Source: DAOTWY01 sp003696565
Lineage (GTDB): Bacteria > Chloroflexota > Anaerolineae > Aggregatilineales > Phototrophicaceae
Assembly (NCBI GenBank): GCA_034435635.1
Contig: DAOTWY010000146.1
Span: forward strand, 1-8,400
Direction of reading: 5' to 3'
Length of the DNA: 8,400 nt
This document shows, in pieces, positions 1-7,290 of the stretch. Position 1 is the stretch's first letter, and each line of letters starts with the position of its first letter. The translations under genes were made by a program, and so were the position numbers. The notes beneath the pieces are model-generated. The model had not been told where the DNA came from. It ran no database searches and saw nothing but the letters and a program-made list of their open reading frames with translations.

Positions 1-184
1 CATGAAAAATCGGCATCTCTGGGCGCGTTTAGTGTCTCTCCGGTTTATAAAAGTTGGGAAGCAGCAATGGCGTGCCCACTGAGTAAAATCAAGTATAATC
101 AGGGCGGTAGAGTCGTTTGGACATCTGCATTTGATATAACATAAACATATCATACAGTCTCGTTTTTTAATTCGGTTAAACACT
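1..184. other. Left-edge non-coding region upstream of the HtrA gene
   Basis: I see no convincing gene in this stretch. Minus-strand ATG codons lie at positions 3 and 16 and could begin a divergent gene leaving the window to the left, but too few codons remain to judge. A perfect TATAAT occurs at 94-99 on the plus strand without a recognisable -35. An extended -10 (TGATATAAC) lies at 132-140, about 45 bases before the first gene. No tRNA, repeat or hairpin terminator was noticed. Confidence 0.4.
132..140 (+). promoter_or_regulatory. Possible extended -10 promoter for the HtrA-phosphatase unit
   Basis: TGATATAAC fits the extended -10 pattern TGnTATAAT with one mismatch. The hexamer at the expected -35 position (about 112-117) does not resemble TTGACA, so support is weak. 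Transcription would start near 147, giving a leader of roughly 38 bases before the ATG at 185. Confidence 0.3.
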
Positions 185-1414
185 ATGTTTCTTCAAAACA
201 TGACCCGCCTCATCATACTGATCTTGCTCTGGTTGATGCTAGCCGCCTGCCAGAATACCCCCACACCCACCCCACCCCCAACCAGCGGCATCGTAACAGC
301 TCCCCCCATTGAGGATGCACTGGTGACCACAATCCCAACACCTGTTGACGAAGCAATCATCATTGAAGCCGATGCCGAACATCTGTTGTTGACAAATATC
401 TATGCCCGCGTTAATCCATCTGTGGTGAATATTGAAGCTGCCATAGATCAAGGCGGTATCAACACTGTGCAATACGGTTCTGGATTTATTTATGACCGCA
501 ACGGGCATATTGTCACCAATGCCCATCTAGTCAACCAAGCGGATGACATTCGTGTGACGTTTTATGACGGGTATGTAATAGATGCTGAGCTAGTTGCACA
601 AGATGATTATAGTGACATCGCTGTCTTATATGTCAATGCACCCATCCCGCGCCTGCAACCCGTCACATTGGGTGATTCAGACACCGTGCAAGTTGGGGAT
701 CGTGCCATTGTCATTGGTAATCCGTGGGGATTAAATGGCTCTATGACTACAGGCATCATTAGTGGCATTGGACGGCAATTAAACAGTGTTGAGCTATTAA
801 ACAGCAGCTTGATCCCAAGCTTTCAAAATCCACATATTATCCAGATTGATGCCAGCTTGCCGCCCGGCAACAGCGGCGCACCGCTATTAAACAGCCAGGG
901 GCAAACGATCGGCATCACCACCGCCCTAACCGCTGACGATAACACACTACTAGGGGTCGGGTTTGGGATTCCATCCAACACCATCCAGCGCGTTGTACCA
1001 GCATTAATTACGCGGGGAGAAGTAGATTATTCCTGGTTAGGTATTAATACGGTGCGCTCCAATTCCGGCGTAATCGCCTTTTCAGAAGCACTTGGTCTGC
1101 CGGTGAACAGCGGCGTTTTAATTACTGGCATTACGCCTGATTCCCCAGCAGAGGCGGCTGGTTTACGTGGCGGCACAGCGATTCAAGTTGTGCGTGATGT
1201 GCCCATCTGCGCCGGTGGAGATATTATCTTGGCAATTAATGATTATTACGTGCAAAATATGGATGATCTAACGTATTATCTCGTTGTCAATACACGCCCT
1301 GGGGATGTGGTGACTCTGCGTGTTGTTCGTGATGGGCAGCCGTTTGATGTACCTGTCACGCTGGCATCCAGACCAACCAGCGGCGCGCTCATCCCAGCTT
1401 GTGGAGAGGAATAA
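185..1414 (+). CDS. HtrA/DegP-family trypsin-like serine protease, lipoprotein with one PDZ domain
   Basis: This is an envelope protease that probably degrades or senses misfolded proteins outside the cytoplasmic membrane. The N-terminus is a lipoprotein signal: a hydrophobic stretch (about residues 8-20) ends in the lipobox LAAC with Cys22 as the lipidated residue. A Thr/Pro-rich linker (24-53) follows. The S1C protease domain spans about 70-275. The catalytic triad is visible as His114 (TNAHLV), Asp144 (DYSDIAVL) and Ser230 (PPGNSGAPLLN), with the usual GNPWGL motif at 179-184, so it should be active. One PDZ domain covers about 283-395 (GVLITGITPDSPAEAAGL at 310-327, then GDIILAIND). The length of 409 aa is normal for a single-PDZ HtrA. 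Cys342 in the PDZ domain and Cys406 near the C-terminus are extra cysteines. No clear Shine-Dalgarno precedes Met1. Met6 is an alternative start and would still leave a working signal. The phosphatase-like gene follows after 4 bases. Confidence 0.93.
   Translation: MFLQNMTRLIILILLWLMLAACQNTPTPTPPPTSGIVTAPPIEDALVTTIPTPVDEAIIIEADAEHLLLTNIYARVNPSVVNIEAAIDQGGINTVQYGSGFIYDRNGHIVTNAHLVNQADDIRVTFYDGYVIDAELVAQDDYSDIAVLYVNAPIPRLQPVTLGDSDTVQVGDRAIVIGNPWGLNGSMTTGIISGIGRQLNSVELLNSSLIPSFQNPHIIQIDASLPPGNSGAPLLNSQGQTIGITTALTADDNTLLGVGFGIPSNTIQRVVPALITRGEVDYSWLGINTVRSNSGVIAFSEALGLPVNSGVLITGITPDSPAEAAGLRGGTAIQVVRDVPICAGGDIILAINDYYVQNMDDLTYYLVVNTRPGDVVTLRVVRDGQPFDVPVTLASRPTSGALIPACGEE
1403..1410 (+). promoter_or_regulatory. 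Ribosome binding site fixing the phosphatase start
   Basis: GGAGAGGA lies 8 bases before the ATG at 1419 and within the last codons of the HtrA gene. It argues for that ATG over an in-frame ATG at 1320, which would give 33 extra residues lying entirely inside the HtrA coding sequence. It also suggests translation linked to the upstream gene. Confidence 0.75.
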
Positions 1415-1418
1415 ACTC

Positions 1419-1862
1419 ATGGATCAAATCCGTCCTTGGCTATGGGTTGGCAATCAATACGACACACAAGACTTAACCACCCTAAAAACACATCACATCA
1501 GCGCGATACTCCAGCTTCATCGTCATATCAAGCAGCCTAATATTCAAGAACTGTTCATCCCCATAGAAGAAGGGTATCCCATCCCCCCTTATTATATCAA
1601 GCAGGCGATGGCGTTTGTCATCAAAGCCAAAGCGGCAGGGCATGTGATACTAGTCGCATGTGGCGCGGGTATCAGCCGCTCTGTGATCTTCGCCACCGCG
1701 GCACTTAAGATAGTTGAAAACCTCACCTTGCCACAAGCTTTTTCTGAAGTGCTTAAACGTCATGCAAAAGCCATGCCGGATGAAGTCCATTGGCAATCTA
1801 TGAACGATTATTTTGGGGAAAACACAGATTATTGGGAGATGTGGCGCACCATCACGTTGTAG
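1419..1862 (+). CDS. Dual-specificity phosphatase-like protein (DSP/PTP superfamily)
   Basis: This is a small cytosolic protein of 147 aa with the compact DSP fold pattern. It begins with PWLWVGNQYD (6-15), typical of the first strand of DSPs, then ISAILQL (27-33). The P-loop is CGAGISRS at 81-88, which satisfies CX5R with nucleophile Cys81 and Arg87 plus the usual Ser-Arg-Ser ending. The C-terminal helix has LPQAFSEVLKRH (104-115), as in DSPs. Two positions deviate. The residue before the catalytic Cys is Ala80 instead of the common His. The usual general-acid Asp after the IPIED-type motif is replaced by Glu (IPIEEG, 47-52). Activity is therefore likely reduced or the substrate unusual, though the core nucleophile and phosphate-binding Arg are intact. 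The substrate could be phospho-Ser/Thr/Tyr or a non-protein phosphate; the sequence does not decide. It is probably translated from the same mRNA as the HtrA protease. Confidence 0.8.
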   Translation: MDQIRPWLWVGNQYDTQDLTTLKTHHISAILQLHRHIKQPNIQELFIPIEEGYPIPPYYIKQAMAFVIKAKAAGHVILVACGAGISRSVIFATAALKIVENLTLPQAFSEVLKRHAKAMPDEVHWQSMNDYFGENTDYWEMWRTITL

Positions 1863-1885
1863 TGCGCCTTCTCTACAAAACAATA

Positions 1886-3100
1886 TTATCTGGTGGCAGA
1901 AGACACAACCATCTGCTGCTTTGCATGCAAACGTGGCAAAATAACCACCCCGGCAATCAGGCGTAATACCCCACCGCCAAGCAGCACCCACCCCAAATTG
2001 ACATCTGCCTCAGCTAAAACACTGCCAATCATTGGACCAATAAACGTTGCTAAGCCAATCGTCTGGGTGTATAACGTGGCATAAGCGGTACTCTCTCCTG
2101 CTGGGGCAGTTTCGGTCATCACACCAAACAAGCCGATTGTCACCGCAGACCATGCCGCACCTAATAACCCCGCAGCGATCAACGTGGCATGCAGTGTAGG
2201 TGATAGCACAATCCCCCAAACCGCAATGGCTGTGAACATCATGCCGTAGCCAACCATGCTTTGTACACCGATTTTTGCCGCAATGCGTCCAGTCATAGTT
2301 GCCACCAACGCCCCACCAGCTAGTTCTACCAAACCAAATAGAGCAATAAAGCCCTCTGTCGCACTCAAATCATCCACCAAATATAACGGAACAAGCGGAA
2401 ATACCGAAAAAAACGTGACATGTGTTAACGTTGTGATCCACGCCACTTTACGCATCCCTGCAGACTGAAATAACGTCCGCCAATGAATAGGCTGTTGGGG
2501 CACCCCAGTGTTAACAATCGGTTTTACCCGTTTGACATGGATTAAACTAATCAGCGTTGCCAAAAAAGCAAACAAAAACATGATCTGGTAATTAAGTGGA
2601 AAGGGCGCGTTTTCTAACCAGATTCCACAGAGCAAGGCACTTAAAGCCAGCGCGATGTTCATCATCAACGCACGGCTACTGACCAGCTGCGTGATGCGAG
2701 ATGAGTCAACCGCTTCACGCATCAAAACAACAAAAATCACCCCACCAATCCCCTGTGGAATAGCGGGCAACGTCACGGCTAAAATCAACCAAAGTGGTTG
2801 CCAGCGTTCCGGTAAAAATGGCGTTAGTGCCAACAAAAAATAGGCAAAGCGAAACCCCAGCGCCGGTAAAAAGATCGCTTGCCCAGTATCTTTGAACTTC
2901 CGCCGCCACCAACCCCCAAAACTCGACGAAATCAACAACACAATCGCCGGTAAAGCAGTCAACCATCCCAATGTTATCGGCGAGGCATTTAGACGAATAG
3001 CATACACGCTTAAAAAGCGGGTTGTCGTCACCAATGCAACCCCAAACCAAGTGATATCTAAAACCAGGTGATAAAAATTACGGCGTTCAGAAGCGGTCAT
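1886..3100 (-). CDS. Major facilitator superfamily (MFS) transporter
   Basis: This is an integral membrane transporter of 404 aa with 12 predicted helices: roughly 11-33, 41-62, 75-96, 101-127, 143-163, 169-189, 217-241, 248-269, 280-300, 304-328, 340-364 and 368-389. A longer polar loop between the two halves (about 190-216) is typical of MFS. The helix 2-3 loop (GGWWRRKFKDTGQ, 62-74) and the helix 8-9 loop (GRIAAKIG, 271-278) correspond to the basic, glycine-rich MFS motif A. The substrate cannot be told; efflux of small molecules is a reasonable guess. I chose the ATG at 3100 over the TTG at 3130. A TATAAT at 3138-3133 would start transcription near 3126, after the TTG, and AAGGGA at 3117-3112 precedes the ATG by 11 bases. 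The gene converges on the phosphatase gene with 23 bases between stops, and diverges from the portal gene. Confidence 0.88.
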   Translation of the reverse strand: MTASERRNFYHLVLDITWFGVALVTTTRFLSVYAIRLNASPITLGWLTALPAIVLLISSSFGGWWRRKFKDTGQAIFLPALGFRFAYFLLALTPFLPERWQPLWLILAVTLPAIPQGIGGVIFVVLMREAVDSSRITQLVSSRALMMNIALALSALLCGIWLENAPFPLNYQIMFLFAFLATLISLIHVKRVKPIVNTGVPQQPIHWRTLFQSAGMRKVAWITTLTHVTFFSVFPLVPLYLVDDLSATEGFIALFGLVELAGGALVATMTGRIAAKIGVQSMVGYGMMFTAIAVWGIVLSPTLHATLIAAGLLGAAWSAVTIGLFGVMTETAPAGESTAYATLYTQTIGLATFIGPMIGSVLAEADVNLGWVLLGGGVLRLIAGVVILPRLHAKQQMVVSSATR

Positions 3101-3132
3101 AAGCGTCCAATTCCCTTCACAAAACGCCAAAT

Positions 3133-3141
3133 ATTATAACA
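3133..3141 (-). promoter_or_regulatory. Extended -10 promoter of the MFS gene
   Basis: Read on the minus strand this is TGTTATAAT, a perfect extended -10 element. The hexamer 17 bases upstream (3156-3161) reads TTTAAT, a weak -35, which is common when the -10 is extended. The predicted start near 3126 gives a leader of about 25 bases containing a Shine-Dalgarno-like AAGGGA. The fit between promoter, ribosome site and ATG at 3100 is good. Confidence 0.6.
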
Positions 3142-3297
3142 ATCCGCATAACACAATTAAAAGAGCCAGTTCAATGGAAATGGGCGTTTTATGAATATAA
3201 AAAGATATTGCCAAGAGATAAACGCTATCCACCCCATCAATGACGTTCTTTTACAAGATACTTAGCCCAGCCTGCAGGGTTTATCTCCTCCCCTGAC

Positions 3298-3329
3298 AAT
3301 ATGAACGTCAATATGAACGTCAATATGGA
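3298..3329 (+). repeat. 12-bp tandem repeat upstream of the portal gene
   Basis: AATATGAACGTC occurs twice head to tail (3298-3309 and 3310-3321), followed by a partial third copy AATATGga (3322-3329). The core GAACGTC also appears inverted as GACGTTC at 3242-3248. The array sits about 60-90 bases before the portal start, in the divergent region shared with the transporter. It could be a binding site for a regulator or a trivial slippage repeat. Confidence 0.7.
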
Positions 3330-3388
3330 TACCTAAATCGCACACTTTTCTGATAAAAAGAAAGTGATGAATAAACAAGGATAGTCAT

Positions 3389-4612
3389 ATGGTCAACTGG
3401 TTAAATTTCTTCAAGGTGTTACGGCGCAAACCGCCACACATAGAAGCATTAGCAACGCATAACCATTTTAGTGGGCTAAACAGTATCGAAACTGCCTCCC
3501 ATAACCGCATTTATACCCTCTCTCCTTGGGTATATGTCGCGGTCAATCGCATTGCAGAAGCCTGTGCCCTGGTGCCGCTCAAAGTTTATCGGGTACAGGG
3601 AGACCAAAAGTTAGAGGTTGTTCAGCATCCGCTGGAAATTCTGCTAGACAACCCCAACCCTTATATGAGCCGATTTGAATTAATGGAGCAAACCATCGGC
3701 ACACTGGAGCTAACCGGTAATGCCTATTGGCTGCTTGTTGGAGACATGACCGGCAAGCCGATGCAAATTTGGATGCTCAGACCTGACCGGATGAGTGTTT
3801 TGCCGGATGAAAATCAGTTTGTACGCGGTTATGTTTATGAAATTGACGGCAAGCGTATTCCACTGGATGTTGCGGAAGTCGTCCACTTTAAACGCTGGCA
3901 CCCCGCCAATGATTATTATGGTTTATCCGCATTAGAGGCTGGTCGGGTTGCCGTCAGCACAGACCGCGCCATGAGCGAGTGGAACCGTAACACATTCGGG
4001 CGGGATAACGGCATCCCTGCGGGGATTGTCAACATTCGGGAGCGTGTTACCGATGCGGATTTTGAGCGTATCAAACAAGATTGGCGGCAATCTTATGGTA
4101 GTGGGCAACGCCGTACAGCCTTTTTACGTGGTGGCGAATTAGAATGGGTCAACATCGGCTTATCACACCATGAGATGGACTTTTTGAAAGGCAGGCAAGC
4201 CAACCGTGATGAAATCCTCAATATTTTTGGGGTACCGGTGGGCTTAGTGAGCGATAACGCCACAGAAGCCAACGCCAAAGTGGCAGAGCGTATGTTCATT
4301 GAACGCACCCTTTACCCCAAGTTAGTGCGCGTTGCACAAAAGATCACACAGGAAATTCTACCGTTTTGGTCACGGGATTATATCGCAGAATTTGAGGACA
4401 TCCGCCCCACCGATACCGCCGCACGCTTGGAAGAAATTCGTACGGCATCTGCTGTTTTAAGCATCAATGAAATTCGACAACGATACTATCAACTCCCACC
4501 GGTCGCATGGGGAGACTTACCGGTGAATATGGCACAGCCACCACAATCATCCGCATCACCAGAGCCGACGGCTGTACCTCAACCTGATTCAATTGAAGTG
4601 GGGCGTGAGTAA
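3389..4612 (+). CDS. Phage portal protein, HK97 family
   Basis: In tailed phages this protein forms the dodecameric ring at one vertex of the head, through which DNA is packed by terminase and leaves into the tail. The 407 aa product is close to the length of HK97 portal (about 424 aa) and looks complete. Typical family segments are visible in order: YTLSPWVYVAVNRIAEA (42-58), LLDNPNPYMSRFELM (85-99), LTGNAYWLL (108-116), a Y/D-containing stem region with HFKRWHPANDYYGLSALEAG (166-185), the conserved FLKGRQANRDEILNIFGVPVG block (265-285), then ATEANAKVAERMFIERTLYPKL (291-312). The C-terminal part carries LSINEIRQRY (357-366) and LPP, followed by a Pro/Ser-rich tail (383-400). AAGGA at 3377-3381, 7 bases before the ATG, is a good ribosome site. 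No terminase, protease, capsid or tail gene lies on either side, which is unusual. It may be a domesticated or leftover phage gene. The reading frame shows no decay. Confidence 0.92.
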   Translation: MVNWLNFFKVLRRKPPHIEALATHNHFSGLNSIETASHNRIYTLSPWVYVAVNRIAEACALVPLKVYRVQGDQKLEVVQHPLEILLDNPNPYMSRFELMEQTIGTLELTGNAYWLLVGDMTGKPMQIWMLRPDRMSVLPDENQFVRGYVYEIDGKRIPLDVAEVVHFKRWHPANDYYGLSALEAGRVAVSTDRAMSEWNRNTFGRDNGIPAGIVNIRERVTDADFERIKQDWRQSYGSGQRRTAFLRGGELEWVNIGLSHHEMDFLKGRQANRDEILNIFGVPVGLVSDNATEANAKVAERMFIERTLYPKLVRVAQKITQEILPFWSRDYIAEFEDIRPTDTAARLEEIRTASAVLSINEIRQRYYQLPPVAWGDLPVNMAQPPQSSASPEPTAVPQPDSIEVGRE

Positions 4613-4623
4613 CAAAACGCCCC
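4600..4623. terminator. Hairpin spanning the convergent portal and clpC stops
   Basis: GGGGCGT (4600-4606) and ACGCCCC (4617-4623) are perfect complements, giving a 7-bp GC-rich stem with a 10-base loop. It overlaps the end of both convergent genes: the portal stop is at 4610-4612 and the Clp stop at 4625-4623. Being palindromic, it could end transcripts from both strands. Neither side has a convincing U-tract, so intrinsic termination is uncertain. Confidence 0.45.
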
Positions 4624-7172
4624 TAGTTCTCACGATAATCATCATCATAATGATCGTGCGCAAAGTCTTCCGGTGTGTATTGCTCTAAATTAAATGGATC
4701 ATGATTTGCATCCGGCACGGGATTAGCATAATCACTTGTGCTATCTTGATGCCGTTCAAACACCAATTGCCCGTTGAATTCGTCAATCACCACCAAATCA
4801 CCCGGGCGGAAATCCCCACGCAATAAACGAACACTTAGCTGATTTTCAACATATCGCTGGATAGTCCGCCGTAGCGGGCGCGCACCAAATTGTGGATCAT
4901 AACCTTTTTGAGCTAACCAATGACGAGCTGGCTCAGTTAAGTGAATTTGCAATCCAGATTCTAACAACCGTTCCGCTAACCCACGCATCTGAATATCCAC
5001 CATCTTTTCAACATCCTTCTGGGTGAGCGGTTGGAAAATCAGGATTTCATCAATACGGTTGAGGAATTCTGGACGGAACGTCTCTCTCATCGCTTTTTCA
5101 ATCTTTTGATGATCCGCGATTGCTTCTTGATCATTAGGCTGAACAAAGCCTAACGCCCCGCCTTTACGGGCATATTCTGTCCCCAAATTGCTGGTCATAA
5201 TAATCACCGTGTTGCGGAAGTCCACCGTACGCCCTTGTCCGTCGGTCAAACGTCCGTCCTCTAAAATTTGCAACAAGGCGTTCCACACATCTGGGTGGGC
5301 TTTTTCAATTTCATCAAACAAAATTACACGATACGGACGGCGGCGCACTGCTTCGGTTAATTGACCACCAGCCTCATAACCAACATATCCCGGCGGCGCA
5401 CCAAACAACCGGCTGACAGTATGTTGTTCTCGATATTCGCTCATATCGATACGGACTAGCGCATCCTCATCATCAAACATGAACTCCGCTAACGCCTTTG
5501 CCAACTCGGTTTTGCCAACCCCACTGCTACCCAAAAAGATGAATGATCCGATAGGACGTTTGGGGTCTTTTAAGCCGCTGCGTGCCCGCCGGATGGCATC
5601 CGCCAACACCGCCACCGCCTGATCCTGCCCGATAACGCGGCGATGTAAGGCTTCTTCCATCCGCAGCAATTTCTCATTTTCAGTTTCTAGCATTTGATTA
5701 ACGGGGATACCTGTCCACTGTGCCACAACTTGGGCAATATCATCCGCATCCACCACTTCATCTAGGGTGTTTTCCTGCTGCCAGATATACCGTTCACGTT
5801 CGTATTCATCCTCAAGCTGGAGCCGCTGCATCTTAAACTCAGCAGCACGTTCATAATCACGCGCCATGCCAGCGGCTTCCTCTTCCGTCATCAGGCGTTC
5901 AATTGCAGCCTTGAGTTCACGCAATTGTGGTGGCAAGCTGAATAACGCCACCCGCAACTTTGCCGCGGCTTCATCCAATAAATCAATCGCCTTATCCGGC
6001 AGTTTACGCCCAGTCACATAACGATCCGACAAGCGAACTGCCGCTTCAATGGCTTCATCGCTAATCGTCACACGATGGTGTGCCTCATAACGATCCCGCA
6101 AGCCATAAAGCATTTCAATGCTATCCTCAACACTTGGTTCTTCCACATAAACCGGCGCAAATCGACGATCTAACGCGGAGTCTTTTTCAATAAACTGACG
6201 ATATTCATCCAGTGTGGTCGCGCCAATGGTCTGTAATTCGCCACGTGCCAAAGCCGGCTTCATCATATTACCGGCATCCATCGCACCGCCAGCATTACCT
6301 GCACCCACAACCTGGTGTAACTCATCAATGAAAAGGATAATCTCCCCTTCTGACCGCTGAACTTCTTCAATGGCAGCTTTTAGGCGTTCCTCAAATTCAC
6401 CACGGAAACGGCTTCCAGCCAGCATAGCGGCTAAATCTAGCGCGATCACCCGCTTACCAATCAAGATTTCCGGCACATCACCGCTGGCAATTTTTTGTGC
6501 CAAGCCTTCTACAATGGCAGTTTTACCCACCCCCGCCTCACCAATTAAAACAGGGTTGTTTTTAGTCCGGCGGGAAAGAATCTGAATAACACGCAGAATC
6601 TCAGCATCTCGCCCAATCACTGGATCAAGCTTACCGGCTGCTGCCATTTGTGTCATATCGCGGCTGTATTTTTCCAATGTGCGATAGCGACTTTCCGCTT
6701 GAGGGTCTGTCACCCGCTGCCCACCGCGAATCTGTTTAATCGCATCCAAGACACGATCCCGCGTTAAACCATGATCTGCCAAAATCTTGGCGATCGGTGT
6801 ATTGCGTTCACTCAAAATTGCTAGGAAGATATGCTCTGTGCTGATATATTCATCACTCAGGCGATTCGCTTCTTCATTGGCAAGGTCAATCACGCGCTTA
6901 ACACGTGGTGTAATAAATACCTGACCAGTGCCCCCACCATAAATTGCCGCTTTGGGGCTTGCCTGTAAAATGTCATCCAAGCGTGATCGGATAACGCTAA
7001 TATCCGCTTTAAGCGTTTCCAAAACAAGGGGAATCACCCCATCTGTTTGCTCTAGTAACGCTAACAGGATGTGTTCAGTATCTACCTGATTATGCCCATA
7101 CCGTTGTAAAATCTCATAGGCACGGGCAGCAGCATCCTGTGCGCGTTCTGTAAATCGTTCAAACCGTATCAT
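4623..7172 (-). CDS. ClpC-type AAA+ ATP-dependent unfoldase subunit
   Basis: This is a cytosolic hexameric unfoldase that feeds proteins to the ClpP peptidase. The 849 aa contain two N-terminal Clp repeats (about 1-145, with DTEHILLALLEQ and STEHIFLAIL). AAA domain 1 has Walker A GEAGVGKT (211-218) and Walker B LFIDELH (280-286). A short linker carries a UVR-like segment (about 427-462, DYERAAEFKMQRL). AAA domain 2 has Walker A GSSGVGKT (548-555), Walker B VILFDEIEKAHPD (616-628) and the sensor-2 region GARPLRR (763-769). The pore-loop motif GYVGYE is at 595-600. The linker is much shorter than the ClpB M-domain. An LGF tripeptide (674-676) sits where ClpA/ClpC carry their ClpP-docking loop. 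Both points favour ClpC over the disaggregase ClpB. A polar tail (about 808-849) ending in a His/Asp-rich stretch is unusual. The start is fixed by AGGAAA (7183-7178), 5 bases before the ATG. No clpP, mcsA/mcsB or ctsR gene is adjacent. Confidence 0.93.
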   Translation of the reverse strand: MIRFERFTERAQDAAARAYEILQRYGHNQVDTEHILLALLEQTDGVIPLVLETLKADISVIRSRLDDILQASPKAAIYGGGTGQVFITPRVKRVIDLANEEANRLSDEYISTEHIFLAILSERNTPIAKILADHGLTRDRVLDAIKQIRGGQRVTDPQAESRYRTLEKYSRDMTQMAAAGKLDPVIGRDAEILRVIQILSRRTKNNPVLIGEAGVGKTAIVEGLAQKIASGDVPEILIGKRVIALDLAAMLAGSRFRGEFEERLKAAIEEVQRSEGEIILFIDELHQVVGAGNAGGAMDAGNMMKPALARGELQTIGATTLDEYRQFIEKDSALDRRFAPVYVEEPSVEDSIEMLYGLRDRYEAHHRVTISDEAIEAAVRLSDRYVTGRKLPDKAIDLLDEAAAKLRVALFSLPPQLRELKAAIERLMTEEEAAGMARDYERAAEFKMQRLQLEDEYERERYIWQQENTLDEVVDADDIAQVVAQWTGIPVNQMLETENEKLLRMEEALHRRVIGQDQAVAVLADAIRRARSGLKDPKRPIGSFIFLGSSGVGKTELAKALAEFMFDDEDALVRIDMSEYREQHTVSRLFGAPPGYVGYEAGGQLTEAVRRRPYRVILFDEIEKAHPDVWNALLQILEDGRLTDGQGRTVDFRNTVIIMTSNLGTEYARKGGALGFVQPNDQEAIADHQKIEKAMRETFRPEFLNRIDEILIFQPLTQKDVEKMVDIQMRGLAERLLESGLQIHLTEPARHWLAQKGYDPQFGARPLRRTIQRYVENQLSVRLLRGDFRPGDLVVIDEFNGQLVFERHQDSTSDYANPVPDANHDPFNLEQYTPEDFAHDHYDDDYREN

Positions 7173-7206
7173 ACAATTTTCCTAACAAACCTGTGGCATT
7201 ATTCTG

Positions 7207-7212
7207 ATTGTA
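7207..7212 (-). promoter_or_regulatory. Candidate -10 box for the clpC-like gene
   Basis: On the minus strand TACAAT lies at 7212-7207, about 35 bases before the start codon. TTGAGC (7237-7232) is a possible -35, but the spacing of 19 bases is long. I saw no CIRCE inverted repeat and no CtsR-type heptad repeat here, so heat-shock control of the usual kinds is not supported by the sequence. Confidence 0.3.
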
Positions 7213-7290
7213 ACTTACAATTATGCTTCATGCTCAAATTTTAGCCCGAGCGCATTAGAATTATATAGATACCGCGTAAGAGAGCAGTAG

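Noticed and set aside
239..526. Minus-strand frame opposite the HtrA gene
   Set aside because: Its product is rich in Gly, Trp and Cys, as expected from the reverse of the Pro/Thr-rich linker, and it has no family features; it is a shadow of the real gene.
1320..1418. Longer N-terminus for the phosphatase starting at 1320
   Set aside because: The extra 33 residues lie wholly within the HtrA coding sequence in another frame and do not resemble DSPs, while the ATG at 1419 has a strong ribosome site and begins directly at the conserved first strand.
1857..1878. Terminator between the phosphatase and MFS genes
   Set aside because: TTGTAG and CTACAA can pair, but the stem is only 6 bp and A-T rich with a 10-base loop and no U-tract, so it is too weak to call.
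2715..3050. Minus-strand frame overlapping the MFS gene in another phase
   Set aside because: It lies inside the transporter coding sequence, has Cys/Trp-rich composition and no ribosome site or recognisable motif.
3101..3130. TTG start for the MFS transporter at 3130
   Set aside because: It lies upstream of the transcription start predicted from the extended -10 at 3141-3133, and the extra ten residues add nothing family-like.
3298..3329. CRISPR-like array
   Set aside because: The 12-bp units are directly adjacent with no spacers, far shorter than CRISPR repeats, and no cas gene is present.
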